From an uncultured Clostridia bacterium (GTDB lineage: Bacteria > Bacillota > Clostridia > Christensenellales > Aristaeellaceae), in contig CAKTXR010000018.1 in NCBI GenBank assembly GCA_934631025.1, forward strand, positions 1-49,455: DNA of 49,455 nucleotides. The letters run 5' to 3'. The position numbers were made by a program, and so were the translations under genes. Shown piece after piece: positions 17,245 through 25,545 of this stretch. The notes under the pieces were generated by a model. That model searched no databases, had not been told where the DNA came from, and saw only the letters and a program-made list of their open reading frames with translations. Each line of letters opens with the position of its first letter. The first letter of the stretch is position 1.

Positions 17245-17351
17245 GCCGACAACCACTCCGCTTCGCGCAACCGCAGTGCAGGTTCCTCTTCGTTTCGCGC
17301 GTGCAACCCGCCGGCTGAGCCGGATTCACACCGCTTCGCGCGTGCAACCCG
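17237..17351 (+). repeat. Short imperfect repeats overlapping the queA stop codon
   Basis: CCGGCTGAGCCG occurs at 17237-17248 (including the queA stop codon) and again at 17311-17322. A related CG(C/T)TTCGCGC...CAACC unit occurs three times (17259-17273, 17291-17309, 17333-17351). It looks like local duplication of the gene end. Confidence 0.6.
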
Positions 17352-17420
17352 ACTCTTCAGCGCTTGGGGGCGCTTCGAGTCTGGACGATTGAGCGCGTTG
17401 ATAGCATCTCTATACAGCCC

Positions 17421-17458
17421 GACCCGTCCGGCCATAAATCAGAGCCGGACGGGTCTTT
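17421..17458 (+). terminator. queA terminator
   Basis: A perfect 12-pair stem GACCCGTCCGGC (17421-17432) with GCCGGACGGGTC (17444-17455), 11-base loop, then TTTCC. The T run is short. Confidence 0.7.
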
Positions 17459-17616
17459 CCGTATACCCGGGTGACGGCAAGGCGCAGCGTGCCGATTCGG
17501 AATAGGTACTTTCTGAAAGGCCTGCCCTTTATGATCAGCGCCGGACGGAGCTTTCCGTCTGCCCAAGCGCTGGTACAGCCCAGCGCGCCGCTCAGAATAA
17601 CCGCTCATTGAAGGCC

Positions 17617-17645
17617 TTGCTTTTCACGAACCAATGGATTATAAT
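17617..17645 (+). promoter_or_regulatory. Orphan promoter
   Basis: TTGCTT (17617-17622), 17-base spacer, TATAAT (17640-17645). No coding sequence follows on this strand before the terminator at 17744. Confidence 0.65.
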
Positions 17646-17651
17646 AGCAAC

Positions 17652-17785
17652 AGATTGCAAGGATGGAAACGGCTCCCATCGCTCCTCCGCAGAGAGGAAC
17701 CTGAGATGCAGGATACGCCGACCTGCTGCCATCTGCACAAAACAGCGCGCCGGGGATCGCAATGATCCTCGGCGCGCTGCGTTTT
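17652..17785 (+). ncRNA. Candidate small RNA of about 130 bases
   Basis: It begins just after a good TTGCTT-17-TATAAT promoter and ends at a hairpin with GTTTT. Between them three small hairpins can be drawn: GATGG/CCATC (17662-17666 and 17676-17680), TCCTC/GAGGA (17683-17687 and 17694-17698), and GCAGG/CCTGC (17708-17712 and 17722-17726) extended by AGAT/ATCT. No ORF with a ribosome site fits. The class is not recognised. Confidence 0.45.
17744..17785. terminator. Bidirectional terminator
   Basis: A 15-pair stem (17744-17758 with 17764-17778, one G-U pair), 5-base loop. The plus side continues GCGTTTTAC and the minus side GTTTTGTG. It can end both the candidate small RNA (plus) and the DHDPS-family gene (minus). 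Confidence 0.7.
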
Positions 17786-17792
17786 ACGGCGT

Positions 17793-18722
17793 TCAGCGCT
17801 TTTCAAGCCCCAGCTGCGCGCGGGCATAGTCCTCGAGCCGATGCAGCTGATCGACCTCGGCAGCGAAGGTGTCGTTCCACAGCGCGTCATCCTTCGAGCG
17901 CGTCACCAGCGTAGAGCGTATGCCGTTATATCGCAGGTGATACTTCGCGTTGACCGGATAGAGCTGGCGCTCGATCAGCGCGGCGGCGGTCAGGAAGGCC
18001 TGAAGCAGCTCGGCGCGCGGATCATTCTCACGGTGCATCCTGAACAGCTCCACATACAAATCGGCGTGGAAGTTGGCCATGATGCCGGAATAGCCCTCCA
18101 GCCCCAGCCGCAGAGAATCGAGCAGCGTGGCCGTATTGGCGTTGTATATGACCAGCGGCGTGCCCCTGACGGCCTCAACGCGGCGCTCGATGGTCTTGAT
18201 ATCGCAGCAGGTGTCCTTCAAAAACACGATGCGCCCCGTCTCGGCCATGAAGCGCAGAAGCTCGCAGGAGGCCAGCCGCTTGTAGGGATGCGGGCACTCG
18301 TACACGCCGAACGTCACGTCCGGCAGCGCCGTGAGGATCCGCTCGATATTGCGCCGCGCGATGCTCTCGCCGTCGTCCTGATCGGCCGTGCGGTTGAGCA
18401 CGATCACGGAAGCCGCCGCGCCGGCCTCGGCTGCATCCGCGAGCTGGCGCACCTGCTCGTCGGGATCGTCGGCGGTGTGGCCCGAGGCGACGATCTGCAT
18501 CCGTCCCTTCGACGCGTCCACGACATGGCGGGTCAGCTTCCGCTTTTCCGCCTCGGAGAGATAGAACATCTCGCTGGACTGGCAGTCGGCGAATATCCCC
18601 GCGCAGCCGCAGCGCGCATAGTATTCGATCAGCGCATCCACCGCGTCGTAATCGATGCGGTGATCATCGGTAAACGGCGTGATCATCGTCGGAAAAACGC
18701 CTCTGGCAATGTCAAAGCTCAC
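17793..18722 (-). CDS. DHDPS/NanA-family lyase (DapA superfamily aldolase)
   Basis: A 309-residue class I aldolase-fold protein. Start: GVFPTMITPFTDDHRIDYDAVDALIEYYARCGCAGIF. The Schiff-base lysine is Lys169 in GRIVFLKDTC and the catalytic tyrosine is Tyr141 in VYECP. The family includes dihydrodipicolinate synthase, N-acetylneuraminate lyase and keto-deoxy sugar acid aldolases. The YECP and LKDTC variants depart from typical DapA, and the gene follows a glycosidase by 54 bases. A sugar-acid or related catabolic role is therefore more likely than lysine synthesis. Translation starts at GTG 18722, preceded by GAGG nine bases away. Confidence 0.8.
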   Translation of the reverse strand: MSFDIARGVFPTMITPFTDDHRIDYDAVDALIEYYARCGCAGIFADCQSSEMFYLSEAEKRKLTRHVVDASKGRMQIVASGHTADDPDEQVRQLADAAEAGAAASVIVLNRTADQDDGESIARRNIERILTALPDVTFGVYECPHPYKRLASCELLRFMAETGRIVFLKDTCCDIKTIERRVEAVRGTPLVIYNANTATLLDSLRLGLEGYSGIMANFHADLYVELFRMHRENDPRAELLQAFLTAAALIERQLYPVNAKYHLRYNGIRSTLVTRSKDDALWNDTFAAEVDQLHRLEDYARAQLGLEKR

Positions 18723-18776
18723 AGTCGATATCCTCGCTTTCGCTTCTGAATTTTGCTCCTGATTTCGTTTTCCAGT

Positions 18777-20291
18777 TCACATCTGATAAAACAGCCGGAC
18801 ATGGATGGCTTCCGGCATGGCGCTCAGATACAGCCCGGCCTCGTCGCCGTTGAGCAGGCGGCCGCGCTGCCAGACGCCGTTTTCAAACGCGCCCTCCTCG
18901 ATCACCAGCGCGCGCACCGGCCGGGGATCGTCATATCGCCCGAAGAACGCGCCGTTCACATTGCTGCCGACGATGAAGAAATCCCCGCCGCCATTGTCGA
19001 TGACAAAGCCCGCCGACCGCGGCCCTTCCGCGTCCTTGAAGTTCAGGCGCAGGCGGTATTCGCCCATCTTCAGCTCGCAGCCCGGCTCGTGCTCCGTGCG
19101 GCGGATGAACGGATAGACGCGCCCCTCGCGCAGCGCCCTGTGCAGCAGCGGCTCTATTCCGGCCATGAGCTTATACGCGCCGGCCAGATACGCGCCGCTC
19201 TCGGGGCAGGCCGTTTTGCGATTGGCAAGTATCTGCGCGCGGTTGTCCAGCGGCGTGTTCTCGCTCAGCGGCGTGAAGAAGTCCTCCAGCCCGAACGGCG
19301 CAAAGCACAGCGCGCCCTTTCCGTAAGCGTAGAGCACGTCGCTCATGTGCCGCAGATCCTGCCGGTGCTCGGGAATGAAGAGCGGGTTGTCGTGCGCCGT
19401 GTAGTCCTCGCACACGCCCGCGAAGTCGGTGACGTAAATATCGGGCGCACTGAAGGCGACCGACGGCGCGCACGCCTGCCACACGGGGATAAACCGCGCC
19501 ACCGGACAGCCGCACGGCCACGCGCCCGGCCGCCACGGGAACTGCTCCAGCCAGGCGTTGACGTACATGGGCAGCGCGTATTCGGCCTGTCCCGCGCGGG
19601 CGATGCGCTCGACCGCCGCCGCATAGGCGTATTCCATCAGATAGGTCGGCGCTTCCTCGCCGTAGGATTCCGCCCAGGTGCCATGCGCGTTCGGCATGAC
19701 GGCGGGCACAGCCCCCTCAAACGCGCGCTGCGCCGCGTCGGAGAAATCGCGCTCAATGCCCAGCGTGCCGATTTCGTTTTCGAGCTGGATCATGATCACG
19801 GTCTGTTCGTCCTGATCCTGCTCTCGGATATGGCGCATCAGTCGGGCGAAGGCGCGCGCGTCGGCCTCGATCGCCGCCTCGCAGAAGGGCGATATGGTGT
19901 AGATCGGCCTTCCATAGCTGTCCCGCGCCCAGAAAAAGCGCGCCTGATCGCGCTTCACCCAGTCGGGCGCATAGGTCGACTCGCCGTTCTTCCACAGCCC
20001 GAACCACAAAAGCACCAGCCGCATCTGCTCGCGGCGCGCCTGATCAATCAGCGCGTCGATCAGCTCAAAGTCGAATTCGCCCTCGCGCGGCTCGAGCAGC
20101 TGCCAGTAGACCGGCGCGATGACGGCGTTCATGTGGAGCGGCCGCAGATACGGCCAGACGCATTCGTCCATATACGCCGCGCTCGAGGCGCTGGAATTGT
20201 GAATCTCGCCGGAGAAGAGCAGCATGGGACGGCCGTCCACGGTCAGCTGCCAGCGGCCGTCCGTTTTTTCGACGCGGGGAAGCTCCTTCAT
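18777..20291 (-). CDS. GH35/GH42-like glycoside hydrolase with DUF5597-type C terminus
   Basis: A 504-residue cytoplasmic enzyme of the GH-A clan. It begins with a short strand and FSGEIHNSSASS, then YWQLLEPREGEFDFELIDALI, typical of beta-galactosidase barrels. The probable acid/base is Glu173 in IQLENEIG and the nucleophile Glu308 in NPLFIPEHRQD. The C-terminal beta domain (FKDAEGPRSAGFVIDNGGGDFFIVGSNV) resembles DUF5597. Activity is likely on beta-galactosides or related glycans, but the linkage is not predictable. GGGAGGG lies nine bases before the ATG. It is the first gene of a two-gene unit with the DHDPS-family lyase, from a promoter lying right behind the ruv terminator. Confidence 0.8.
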   Translation of the reverse strand: MKELPRVEKTDGRWQLTVDGRPMLLFSGEIHNSSASSAAYMDECVWPYLRPLHMNAVIAPVYWQLLEPREGEFDFELIDALIDQARREQMRLVLLWFGLWKNGESTYAPDWVKRDQARFFWARDSYGRPIYTISPFCEAAIEADARAFARLMRHIREQDQDEQTVIMIQLENEIGTLGIERDFSDAAQRAFEGAVPAVMPNAHGTWAESYGEEAPTYLMEYAYAAAVERIARAGQAEYALPMYVNAWLEQFPWRPGAWPCGCPVARFIPVWQACAPSVAFSAPDIYVTDFAGVCEDYTAHDNPLFIPEHRQDLRHMSDVLYAYGKGALCFAPFGLEDFFTPLSENTPLDNRAQILANRKTACPESGAYLAGAYKLMAGIEPLLHRALREGRVYPFIRRTEHEPGCELKMGEYRLRLNFKDAEGPRSAGFVIDNGGGDFFIVGSNVNGAFFGRYDDPRPVRALVIEEGAFENGVWQRGRLLNGDEAGLYLSAMPEAIHVRLFYQM

Positions 20292-20335
20292 ATCGAAAAT
20301 CCCTCCCTATTCGTTCATAACCGTTTCGCGGCTTC

Positions 20336-20365
20336 AGTATAGCACATTCCCCCCCGCCGCGTCAA
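20336..20365 (-). promoter_or_regulatory. Promoter of the glycosidase-lyase unit
   Basis: Minus-strand TTGACG (20365-20360), 18-base spacer, TATACT (20341-20336). The -35 begins three bases past the T run of the ruv terminator. Confidence 0.65.
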
Positions 20366-20367
20366 CG

Positions 20368-20402
20368 AAAAAACGCCCCGTCCGAAGGTATCGAACGGAG
20401 CG
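20368..20402 (-). terminator. ruvCAB terminator
   Basis: A 12-pair stem (20391-20402 with 20374-20385, with G-U pairs in the RNA), 5-base loop, then six T on the minus strand (20373-20368). It begins inside the last codons of ruvB's 3' flank. Confidence 0.85.
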
Positions 20403-20407
20403 AATCT

Positions 20408-21442
20408 TCAAATATCCAGCTTGATCTGCGCGCCGTCCACGGGCGGCAGGGGCGCGGTCAGCCCCAGATGCTCGTAGGCCGGCGGCGTGGCGACGCGGCC
20501 GCGCGGCGTGCGCATGATGAAGCCCAGCTGCAGCAGATACGGCTCGTAAACATCCTCGATCGTGCTGCCGTCCTCGCCGGTGATCGCCGCCAGCGTGTCC
20601 AGCCCCACCGGCCCGCCGCCGAACTTCCTGATCATCGTCTCCAGCATGGCGCGGTCGGTGCGGTCAAGGCCGAGCACATCGATCTCCTGCATATCCAGCG
20701 CCTCGCGCGCGATGTCCGCGTCGATGCGGCCGCTGCCCTTGACCTGCGCATAGTCGCGCACGCGCTTGACCAGCCGGTTGGCGATGCGGGGCGTGCCGCG
20801 CGAGCGGGAGGCGATCTCCAGCGCGCCGTCATGGTCGCAGTCGATCTTCATGATCTTGGCCGAGCGCGTGATGATGACGGCCAGCTCCTCCGGCGTATAA
20901 AGCTCCAGCCGGAAGCTGATGCCGAAGCGGTCGCGCAGCGGCGAGGTCAGCATACCCGCGCGCGTCGTGGCCGCGATGAGCGTAAACTTGGGCAGATCGA
21001 GCCGAATTGAGCGCGCCGAAGGGCCTTTGCCGATCATGATGTCCAGCGCGTAGTCCTCCATCGCCGGATAGAGCACCTCCTCGACCGAGTGCGACAGGCG
21101 GTGAATCTCGTCGATGAACAGCACGTCGCCCTCGTTGAGGTTGGTCAGTATGCTGGCCAGATCGCCGGGGCGCTCGATGGCCGGGCCGGAGGTGATGCGG
21201 ATGTTGTGTCCCATCTCTGCGGCGATGATGCCGGCCAGCGTGGTCTTGCCCAGCCCGGGCGGGCCGTAGAGCAGAATGTGGTCGAGCGGCTCATGGCGGG
21301 TCAGCGCCGCCTGCATATAGATCGTCAGGCTGTCCTTGATCTTCTGCTGCCCGAAATACTCGGCCAGCGAATGCGGCCTGAGCGTGCCCTCCGCCTCGTC
21401 CTCGCTGCGCAGGCTTGTGGAAATCAGGCGTTCGTCTTCCAT
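20408..21442 (-). CDS. ruvB: Holliday junction branch migration ATPase RuvB
   Basis: The RuvB hexameric ring drives branch migration at junctions bound by RuvA. It has 344 residues, the standard length. Signature stretches are LRPHSLAEYFGQQKIKDSL, Walker A GPPGLGKTTLA near residue 60, Walker B LFIDEIHRL, the sensor and arginine-finger region AATTRAGMLTSPLRDRFGISF and the C-terminal winged helix ending GLDTLAAITGEDGSTIEDVYEPYLLQLGFI. AAAGGA lies upstream of the ATG. It is third in the ruvC-ruvA-ruvB unit, 139 bases after ruvA with an intervening 7-pair hairpin (21523-21543). Confidence 0.98.
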   Translation of the reverse strand: MEDERLISTSLRSEDEAEGTLRPHSLAEYFGQQKIKDSLTIYMQAALTRHEPLDHILLYGPPGLGKTTLAGIIAAEMGHNIRITSGPAIERPGDLASILTNLNEGDVLFIDEIHRLSHSVEEVLYPAMEDYALDIMIGKGPSARSIRLDLPKFTLIAATTRAGMLTSPLRDRFGISFRLELYTPEELAVIITRSAKIMKIDCDHDGALEIASRSRGTPRIANRLVKRVRDYAQVKGSGRIDADIAREALDMQEIDVLGLDRTDRAMLETMIRKFGGGPVGLDTLAAITGEDGSTIEDVYEPYLLQLGFIMRTPRGRVATPPAYEHLGLTAPLPPVDGAQIKLDI

Positions 21443-21581
21443 GATGTCAATCCTTTCGACGGCGCGTCGCCGTCCGGTCGATCGCGTAAAATGATTGCTT
21501 TAAGGGGGATCAACTTGCCGCCGCGCCCGAAAAGAGCGGGCGCAGACCCCCGCGCTTTTTATCGATTTGCTCGCAGGCCGC

Positions 21582-22181
21582 TCACAGCATCCTCTTGAGC
21601 GCCTGACGGATGATCTCGTCCGCCGTGTCCGGCAGCGGGGAGAGCGACGACACGGCCTTCGCCGCCTCGCTCGACTGATAGCCCAGCGCCATGAGCGCCT
21701 CAATGGCCTCGCCCGTCGCGTCCGGCCCCTGCGCGCGCGATTGCGGCACAACCGCCGCGCCCGCGCCCACCAGTTCGTCGTTGTCCACCTTGTCCCGCAA
21801 TTCGAGAATGAGCCGCTGCGCCGTCTTTTTGCCCACGCCGGGCGCACGGGCCAGCGCGGCCGCGTCGCCGGTGACGATGGCCAGCGACAGATCGCGCACG
21901 CTGAGCGCCGAGAGGATCCCGATCGCCGATTTCGCGCCCACGCCGCTCACTGCGGTCAGCTTGAGGAACATGGTTCTTTCCTCGCGCGTGGCGAAGCCGA
22001 ACAGCTCAATCGCCCCCTCGCGCACGCTCAGATGCGTAAAGCACTTCATCTTCTCGCCCACGGCCGGAGCCAGCGCAAGCGTCGCGCCGCTGACCGTCAT
22101 GAGATAGCCCACGCCGCCGCAGTCGATGACCAGCGTGTTTTCGGCCTTGTCGGCCACGATGCCGTTAATATGCGCGTACAT
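21582..22181 (-). CDS. ruvA: Holliday junction branch migration protein RuvA
   Basis: RuvA tetramers hold the junction open and recruit RuvB. The 199-residue protein shows the N-terminal OB-fold (MYAHINGIVADKAENTLVIDCGGVGYLM) and two helix-hairpin-helix motifs (LTAVSGVGAKSAIGILS and LARAPGVGKKTAQRLILEL). A flexible, alanine-rich linker precedes the small C-terminal RuvB-binding domain (ALMALGYQSSEAAKAVSSL). GAGGAG lies five bases before the start codon. It lies 25 bases after ruvC and is clearly cotranscribed with it. Confidence 0.97.
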   Translation of the reverse strand: MYAHINGIVADKAENTLVIDCGGVGYLMTVSGATLALAPAVGEKMKCFTHLSVREGAIELFGFATREERTMFLKLTAVSGVGAKSAIGILSALSVRDLSLAIVTGDAAALARAPGVGKKTAQRLILELRDKVDNDELVGAGAAVVPQSRAQGPDATGEAIEALMALGYQSSEAAKAVSSLSPLPDTADEIIRQALKRML

Positions 22182-22206
22182 AGCGTCTCCTCACTTGATT
22201 GTTTTG

Positions 22207-22701
22207 CTATTTAATCTTGAACATCTGCCCCGCGCGCATGCTGTTGGCGTGGGTGATGGCCACGGCCAGCGCGTCGGCCGCGTCGTCCGGCCGCGGAATC
22301 TCGCCGAGCGAGAGCATCATGCGCACCATGGTCTGGATCTGGTGCTTGTCCGCCTTGCCGTAGCCGGTGATTGCCTGCTTGATCTGCATGGGCGTGTATT
22401 CAAAGAGATTGTCGGTCTTTTCCGCCACGGCCACCAGCGCCACGCCGCGCGCCGCGCTCACCGCCATGCCGGTCGTGATGTTCTTTGAAAAGAACAGCTC
22501 CTCAAAGGCCACCTCGTCGGGCTGAAACGTCTCCATGAGCTGCGTCACGCTCTTGAAGATCGCGCGCAGCCGCTGCGGCAGCGCCTCGCCCGGCGTGGTC
22601 AGTATCGCGCCGTACTGCACGATGCGGTGCTTTACGCCGTCTGTATCGATCACGCCCCAGCCCAGCGTGCCCAGACCGGGGTCAATGCCCAGTATTCTCA
22701 C
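22207..22701 (-). CDS. ruvC: Crossover junction endodeoxyribonuclease RuvC
   Basis: RuvC resolves Holliday junctions by paired nicks. The 164-residue protein starts MRILGIDPGLGTLGWGVID, carrying the first catalytic aspartate. VAFEELFFSKNITTG holds the second acidic site, and IPRPDDAADALAVAITHAN the terminal acidic pair. The start is GTG 22701, with AAGGAG eight bases upstream. It is the first gene of the ruv unit, driven by a TTGACA-17-TAAAAT promoter and divergent from the helicase gene. Confidence 0.97.
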   Translation of the reverse strand: MRILGIDPGLGTLGWGVIDTDGVKHRIVQYGAILTTPGEALPQRLRAIFKSVTQLMETFQPDEVAFEELFFSKNITTGMAVSAARGVALVAVAEKTDNLFEYTPMQIKQAITGYGKADKHQIQTMVRMMLSLGEIPRPDDAADALAVAITHANSMRAGQMFKIK

Positions 22702-22748
22702 CTGTGTACTCCTTCCGCATGGCCTGATAAAACCATACTTGCGTTCTC

Positions 22749-22777
22749 ATTTTATGCCTTTTTCGCGGAATTGTCAA
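22749..22777 (-). promoter_or_regulatory. ruvCAB promoter
   Basis: Minus-strand TTGACA (22777-22772), 17-base spacer, TAAAAT (22754-22749), about 48 bases before the ruvC start. Confidence 0.75.
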
Positions 22778-22878
22778 GCTGAACGCCCCCAATTCGGCCG
22801 CTTTGCAAGGATTTAGCGCCATGTTCGAATCGGCGGGTGTATAATATATGTATCATTGCTTTTATGCGGAGGTGCGTC

Positions 22879-25161
22879 ATGAATCTTCGTCAGTATATAG
22901 AGGTGCTCAAGAGCGACCCAACCTTCATGCAGAACGTCGCCTGCTGGAAGGAGGTGCCCACCCGCCCCGCGCGCTATGAGCCGTTCCCCGATGCGCTCGA
23001 TCCGCGCGTGATTCAGGCAATGGACAAACGCGGCGTTCACAAGCTGTACAGCCATCAGTATCAGGCGGTCACGGCGGCGCTTGACGGCGAGGATATCGTC
23101 GTGGTCACGCCCACGGCCTCCGGAAAGACGCTGTGCTACAATCTGCCCGTGCTGGACGCGATCCTCAAAAATCCCGACGCGCGCGCCCTCTATCTCTTCC
23201 CCACGAAGGCGCTCTCCGCCGATCAGGCCGCCGAGCTGTACGCGCTCATAGACCTTCTGGGCGAGCCGATCAAGTGCTACACCTACGACGGCGACACCGC
23301 CGCGCCCGCCCGCGCCGCCATCCGCGCCGCCGGCCATGTGGTGGTGACCAATCCGGATATGCTCCATTCGGGCATACTGCCCCATCACACCAAGTGGGTC
23401 AAGCTGTTCGAAAACCTCAAGTACATCGTCATCGACGAAATCCACGCCTATCGCGGCGTATTCGGCGGCAATCTGGCCAACGTCATCCGGCGCTTAAAGC
23501 GCGTGTGCGCGTTCTACGGCGCGCATCCTCAGTTCATCTGCTGCTCGGCCACGATCAAGAACCCCGCCGAGCTGACCGAGCTGATCATCGGCAGACCCGT
23601 CAGGCTGATCGACGACAACGGCGCGCCCGCCGGCAAGCGCAACATCGTGTTCTACAACCCGCCGGTCGTCAACAAACAGCTGGGCGTCCGCAAGAGCGCC
23701 ATCGGAGAGACGCACCGCATCGCCGAGGGCTTTCTCAAGAACGACATCCAGTCGATCATATTCTCCCGCTCGCGCGTGACAGTCGAGGTGCTCGTGCGCC
23801 GGCTCAAGGACGCTGTGCGCGACCCCCTGGGCAACGCCGGACGCGTGCGCGGCTATCGCGGCGGCTATCTGCCCACGCAGCGGCGGGAAATCGAGCGTCA
23901 GCTGCGCGCGGGCGAGATCAGCACGGTCGTCTCGACCAACGCGCTGGAGCTGGGCATAGACATCGGCCAGCTGGACGTGTGTATCATCTGCGGCTATCCG
24001 GGCACCATCGCCAGCACATGGCAGCAGGCCGGACGCGCGGGGCGGCGCGGCAGCGAGTCGCTGCTGATTCTGGTCGGCACGAGCGACCCGCTCGATCAGT
24101 ACATGATGACGCATCCGGACTACTTCTTCGGCCAGTCGCCCGAGCAGGCGCTGGTCAATCCGGACAACCTGTACATCCTGCTCAATCACGTCAAATGCGC
24201 CGCCTACGAGCTGCCCTTTGCCGACGGCGAGCTGTTCGGCGATCTGGACAGCACGGGCGAACTGCTCGACTATCTGACCGAGCAGGGGCTGCTCATGCAC
24301 GTCGCCGGCCGCTATCACTGGATGGCGGAGGAGTTCCCGCAGGCCGGCATATCGCTGCGCTCTGCATGCGATCAGAACTTCGTCATCATCGACATATCGA
24401 ACCCCGCGCATCACCGCGTCATCGGCGAGATGGACCGCTTCACCGTGCCGATGCTGCTGCACCAGTACGCCATCTATCTTCATGAAGGACAGCAGTATCA
24501 GGTGGAGCAGCTCGATTTCGACGACAAAAAGGCCTATGTGCGCGCGGTCAACGTCGACTACTACACCGACGCGGATCTGTCCACCAGCATGAAGGTGCTC
24601 GACGTGTTCGACGAAAAGCCCTCCGGCCCCATGACGCGCTATCGCGGCGAGGTCATGGTGTCCACAATCACGCGGATGTTCAAGAAGATGAAGCTGGACA
24701 CGCGCGAGAACCTCGGCTGGGGGCCGGTCACGCTGCCCGAGCTGGAAATGCAGACCACCGCCTGCTGGTGGACGATCCCCGAGAGCATCGAAGCCGCCTG
24801 GCCGAAGGATCAGCTGCAGGACGCGATGGTCGGGCTGTGCCACCTGATGCGCGCCATCGCGCCGCTCAACCTCATGTGCGCGCCCAGCGACGTGGCCGTG
24901 GTCTATCATGTGCGTGATCCGTTCACTCAGCGCCCCACGCTGTATTTCTACGATTGCGTCGAGGGTGGGCTGGGCCTGAGCGATCACGTCTACGAAACCG
25001 ACCGCCTGCTCTTTCAGGAGGCGCTCGATCGGCTGAACGAATGCCCGTGCGAGGGCGGCTGTCCCAGCTGCGTGGGCGCGGCGGTCGGCCCGAACGCCAA
25101 GGACGCGCTCCGCGCGCTGCTGCAAACGCTGCTCGCCGGCGGGGACGCGCCGCAGGAATGA
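22879..25161 (+). CDS. mrfA: MrfA/YprA-like DEAD/DEAH-box helicase with DUF1998 domain
   Basis: A 760-residue superfamily 2 helicase. Motifs: Walker A TASGKT near residue 80, DEIHAYRGVFGGN near 186, CCSATIKNPAEL, and motif VI QQAGRAGRRG. The C-terminal DUF1998 region carries a compact cysteine cluster, ECPCEGGCPSC, near residue 720, expected to bind zinc. In Bacillus subtilis the homologue MrfA works with the exonuclease MrfB in mitomycin C repair independent of UvrABC; no MrfB-like gene is in this window. The start is ATG 22879, with GGAGG six bases upstream; an upstream in-frame ATG lacks one. It sits divergently beside ruvCAB, consistent with a DNA-repair neighbourhood. Confidence 0.88.
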   Translation: MNLRQYIEVLKSDPTFMQNVACWKEVPTRPARYEPFPDALDPRVIQAMDKRGVHKLYSHQYQAVTAALDGEDIVVVTPTASGKTLCYNLPVLDAILKNPDARALYLFPTKALSADQAAELYALIDLLGEPIKCYTYDGDTAAPARAAIRAAGHVVVTNPDMLHSGILPHHTKWVKLFENLKYIVIDEIHAYRGVFGGNLANVIRRLKRVCAFYGAHPQFICCSATIKNPAELTELIIGRPVRLIDDNGAPAGKRNIVFYNPPVVNKQLGVRKSAIGETHRIAEGFLKNDIQSIIFSRSRVTVEVLVRRLKDAVRDPLGNAGRVRGYRGGYLPTQRREIERQLRAGEISTVVSTNALELGIDIGQLDVCIICGYPGTIASTWQQAGRAGRRGSESLLILVGTSDPLDQYMMTHPDYFFGQSPEQALVNPDNLYILLNHVKCAAYELPFADGELFGDLDSTGELLDYLTEQGLLMHVAGRYHWMAEEFPQAGISLRSACDQNFVIIDISNPAHHRVIGEMDRFTVPMLLHQYAIYLHEGQQYQVEQLDFDDKKAYVRAVNVDYYTDADLSTSMKVLDVFDEKPSGPMTRYRGEVMVSTITRMFKKMKLDTRENLGWGPVTLPELEMQTTACWWTIPESIEAAWPKDQLQDAMVGLCHLMRAIAPLNLMCAPSDVAVVYHVRDPFTQRPTLYFYDCVEGGLGLSDHVYETDRLLFQEALDRLNECPCEGGCPSCVGAAVGPNAKDALRALLQTLLAGGDAPQE

Positions 25162-25545
25162 GCCGCGCCGGCTGAAATCGCTCCATTCGTCACGCCGGAG
25201 CCTGAAGATTCGCGCGTCGGCGGAGAAGAAAATGGACAAGCCTGCTTCCTGAAACGGCCTTTTCGGTCATAACGCGTGGAACCGTTTTCCTCCGTGCCCT
25301 GCCGTTAAGGTCATGACTCACGCGCGCCAGCTTACCGATGTTTGCGGTGCATTCAGGCGTTCCATACATCTCTAATGACAGATCAACGCGCGCTATCTCC
25401 CGCACCAAGTTGCGCATCGTTGTACGAATACCTGCGCGCAGCAGATCAACGCATCTTCCTCCCACCGCAAAAATCACCGCCGCGGTCATCGCGCTTTATG
25501 CGATCGCCGCGGCGGTTCGTTTTATGTGATTTTACGCGTTCTCGA
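25162..25545. other. Intergenic region between mrfA-like gene and gdhA
   Basis: 384 bases between two convergent genes. It holds the gdhA terminator near its right end. Short ORFs on both strands lack ribosome sites and recognisable sequence, so nothing else is called. Confidence 0.5.
25471..25516 (-). terminator. gdhA terminator
   Basis: A 17-position stem (25500-25516 with 25476-25492, two internal mismatches), 7-base loop, then GATTTTTG on the minus strand, about 30 bases after the gdhA stop. Confidence 0.75.

Larger units (their letters stand above)
17245..17792. other. 548-base gene-free region after queA
   Basis: Holds the short repeats just after queA, the queA terminator (17421-17458), and a promoter-hairpin-terminator arrangement (17617-17785) suggesting a small RNA. 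No ORF here has a ribosome site or recognisable product. Confidence 0.6.

Noticed and set aside
21443..21581. Terminator between ruvA and ruvB
   Set aside because: There is a 7-pair hairpin (21523-21543), but no T run follows it on the minus strand.
25190..25529. Short ORFs (99 and 63 codons) between the helicase gene and gdhA
   Set aside because: They overlap the gdhA terminator or lack ribosome sites, and the sequences look random.
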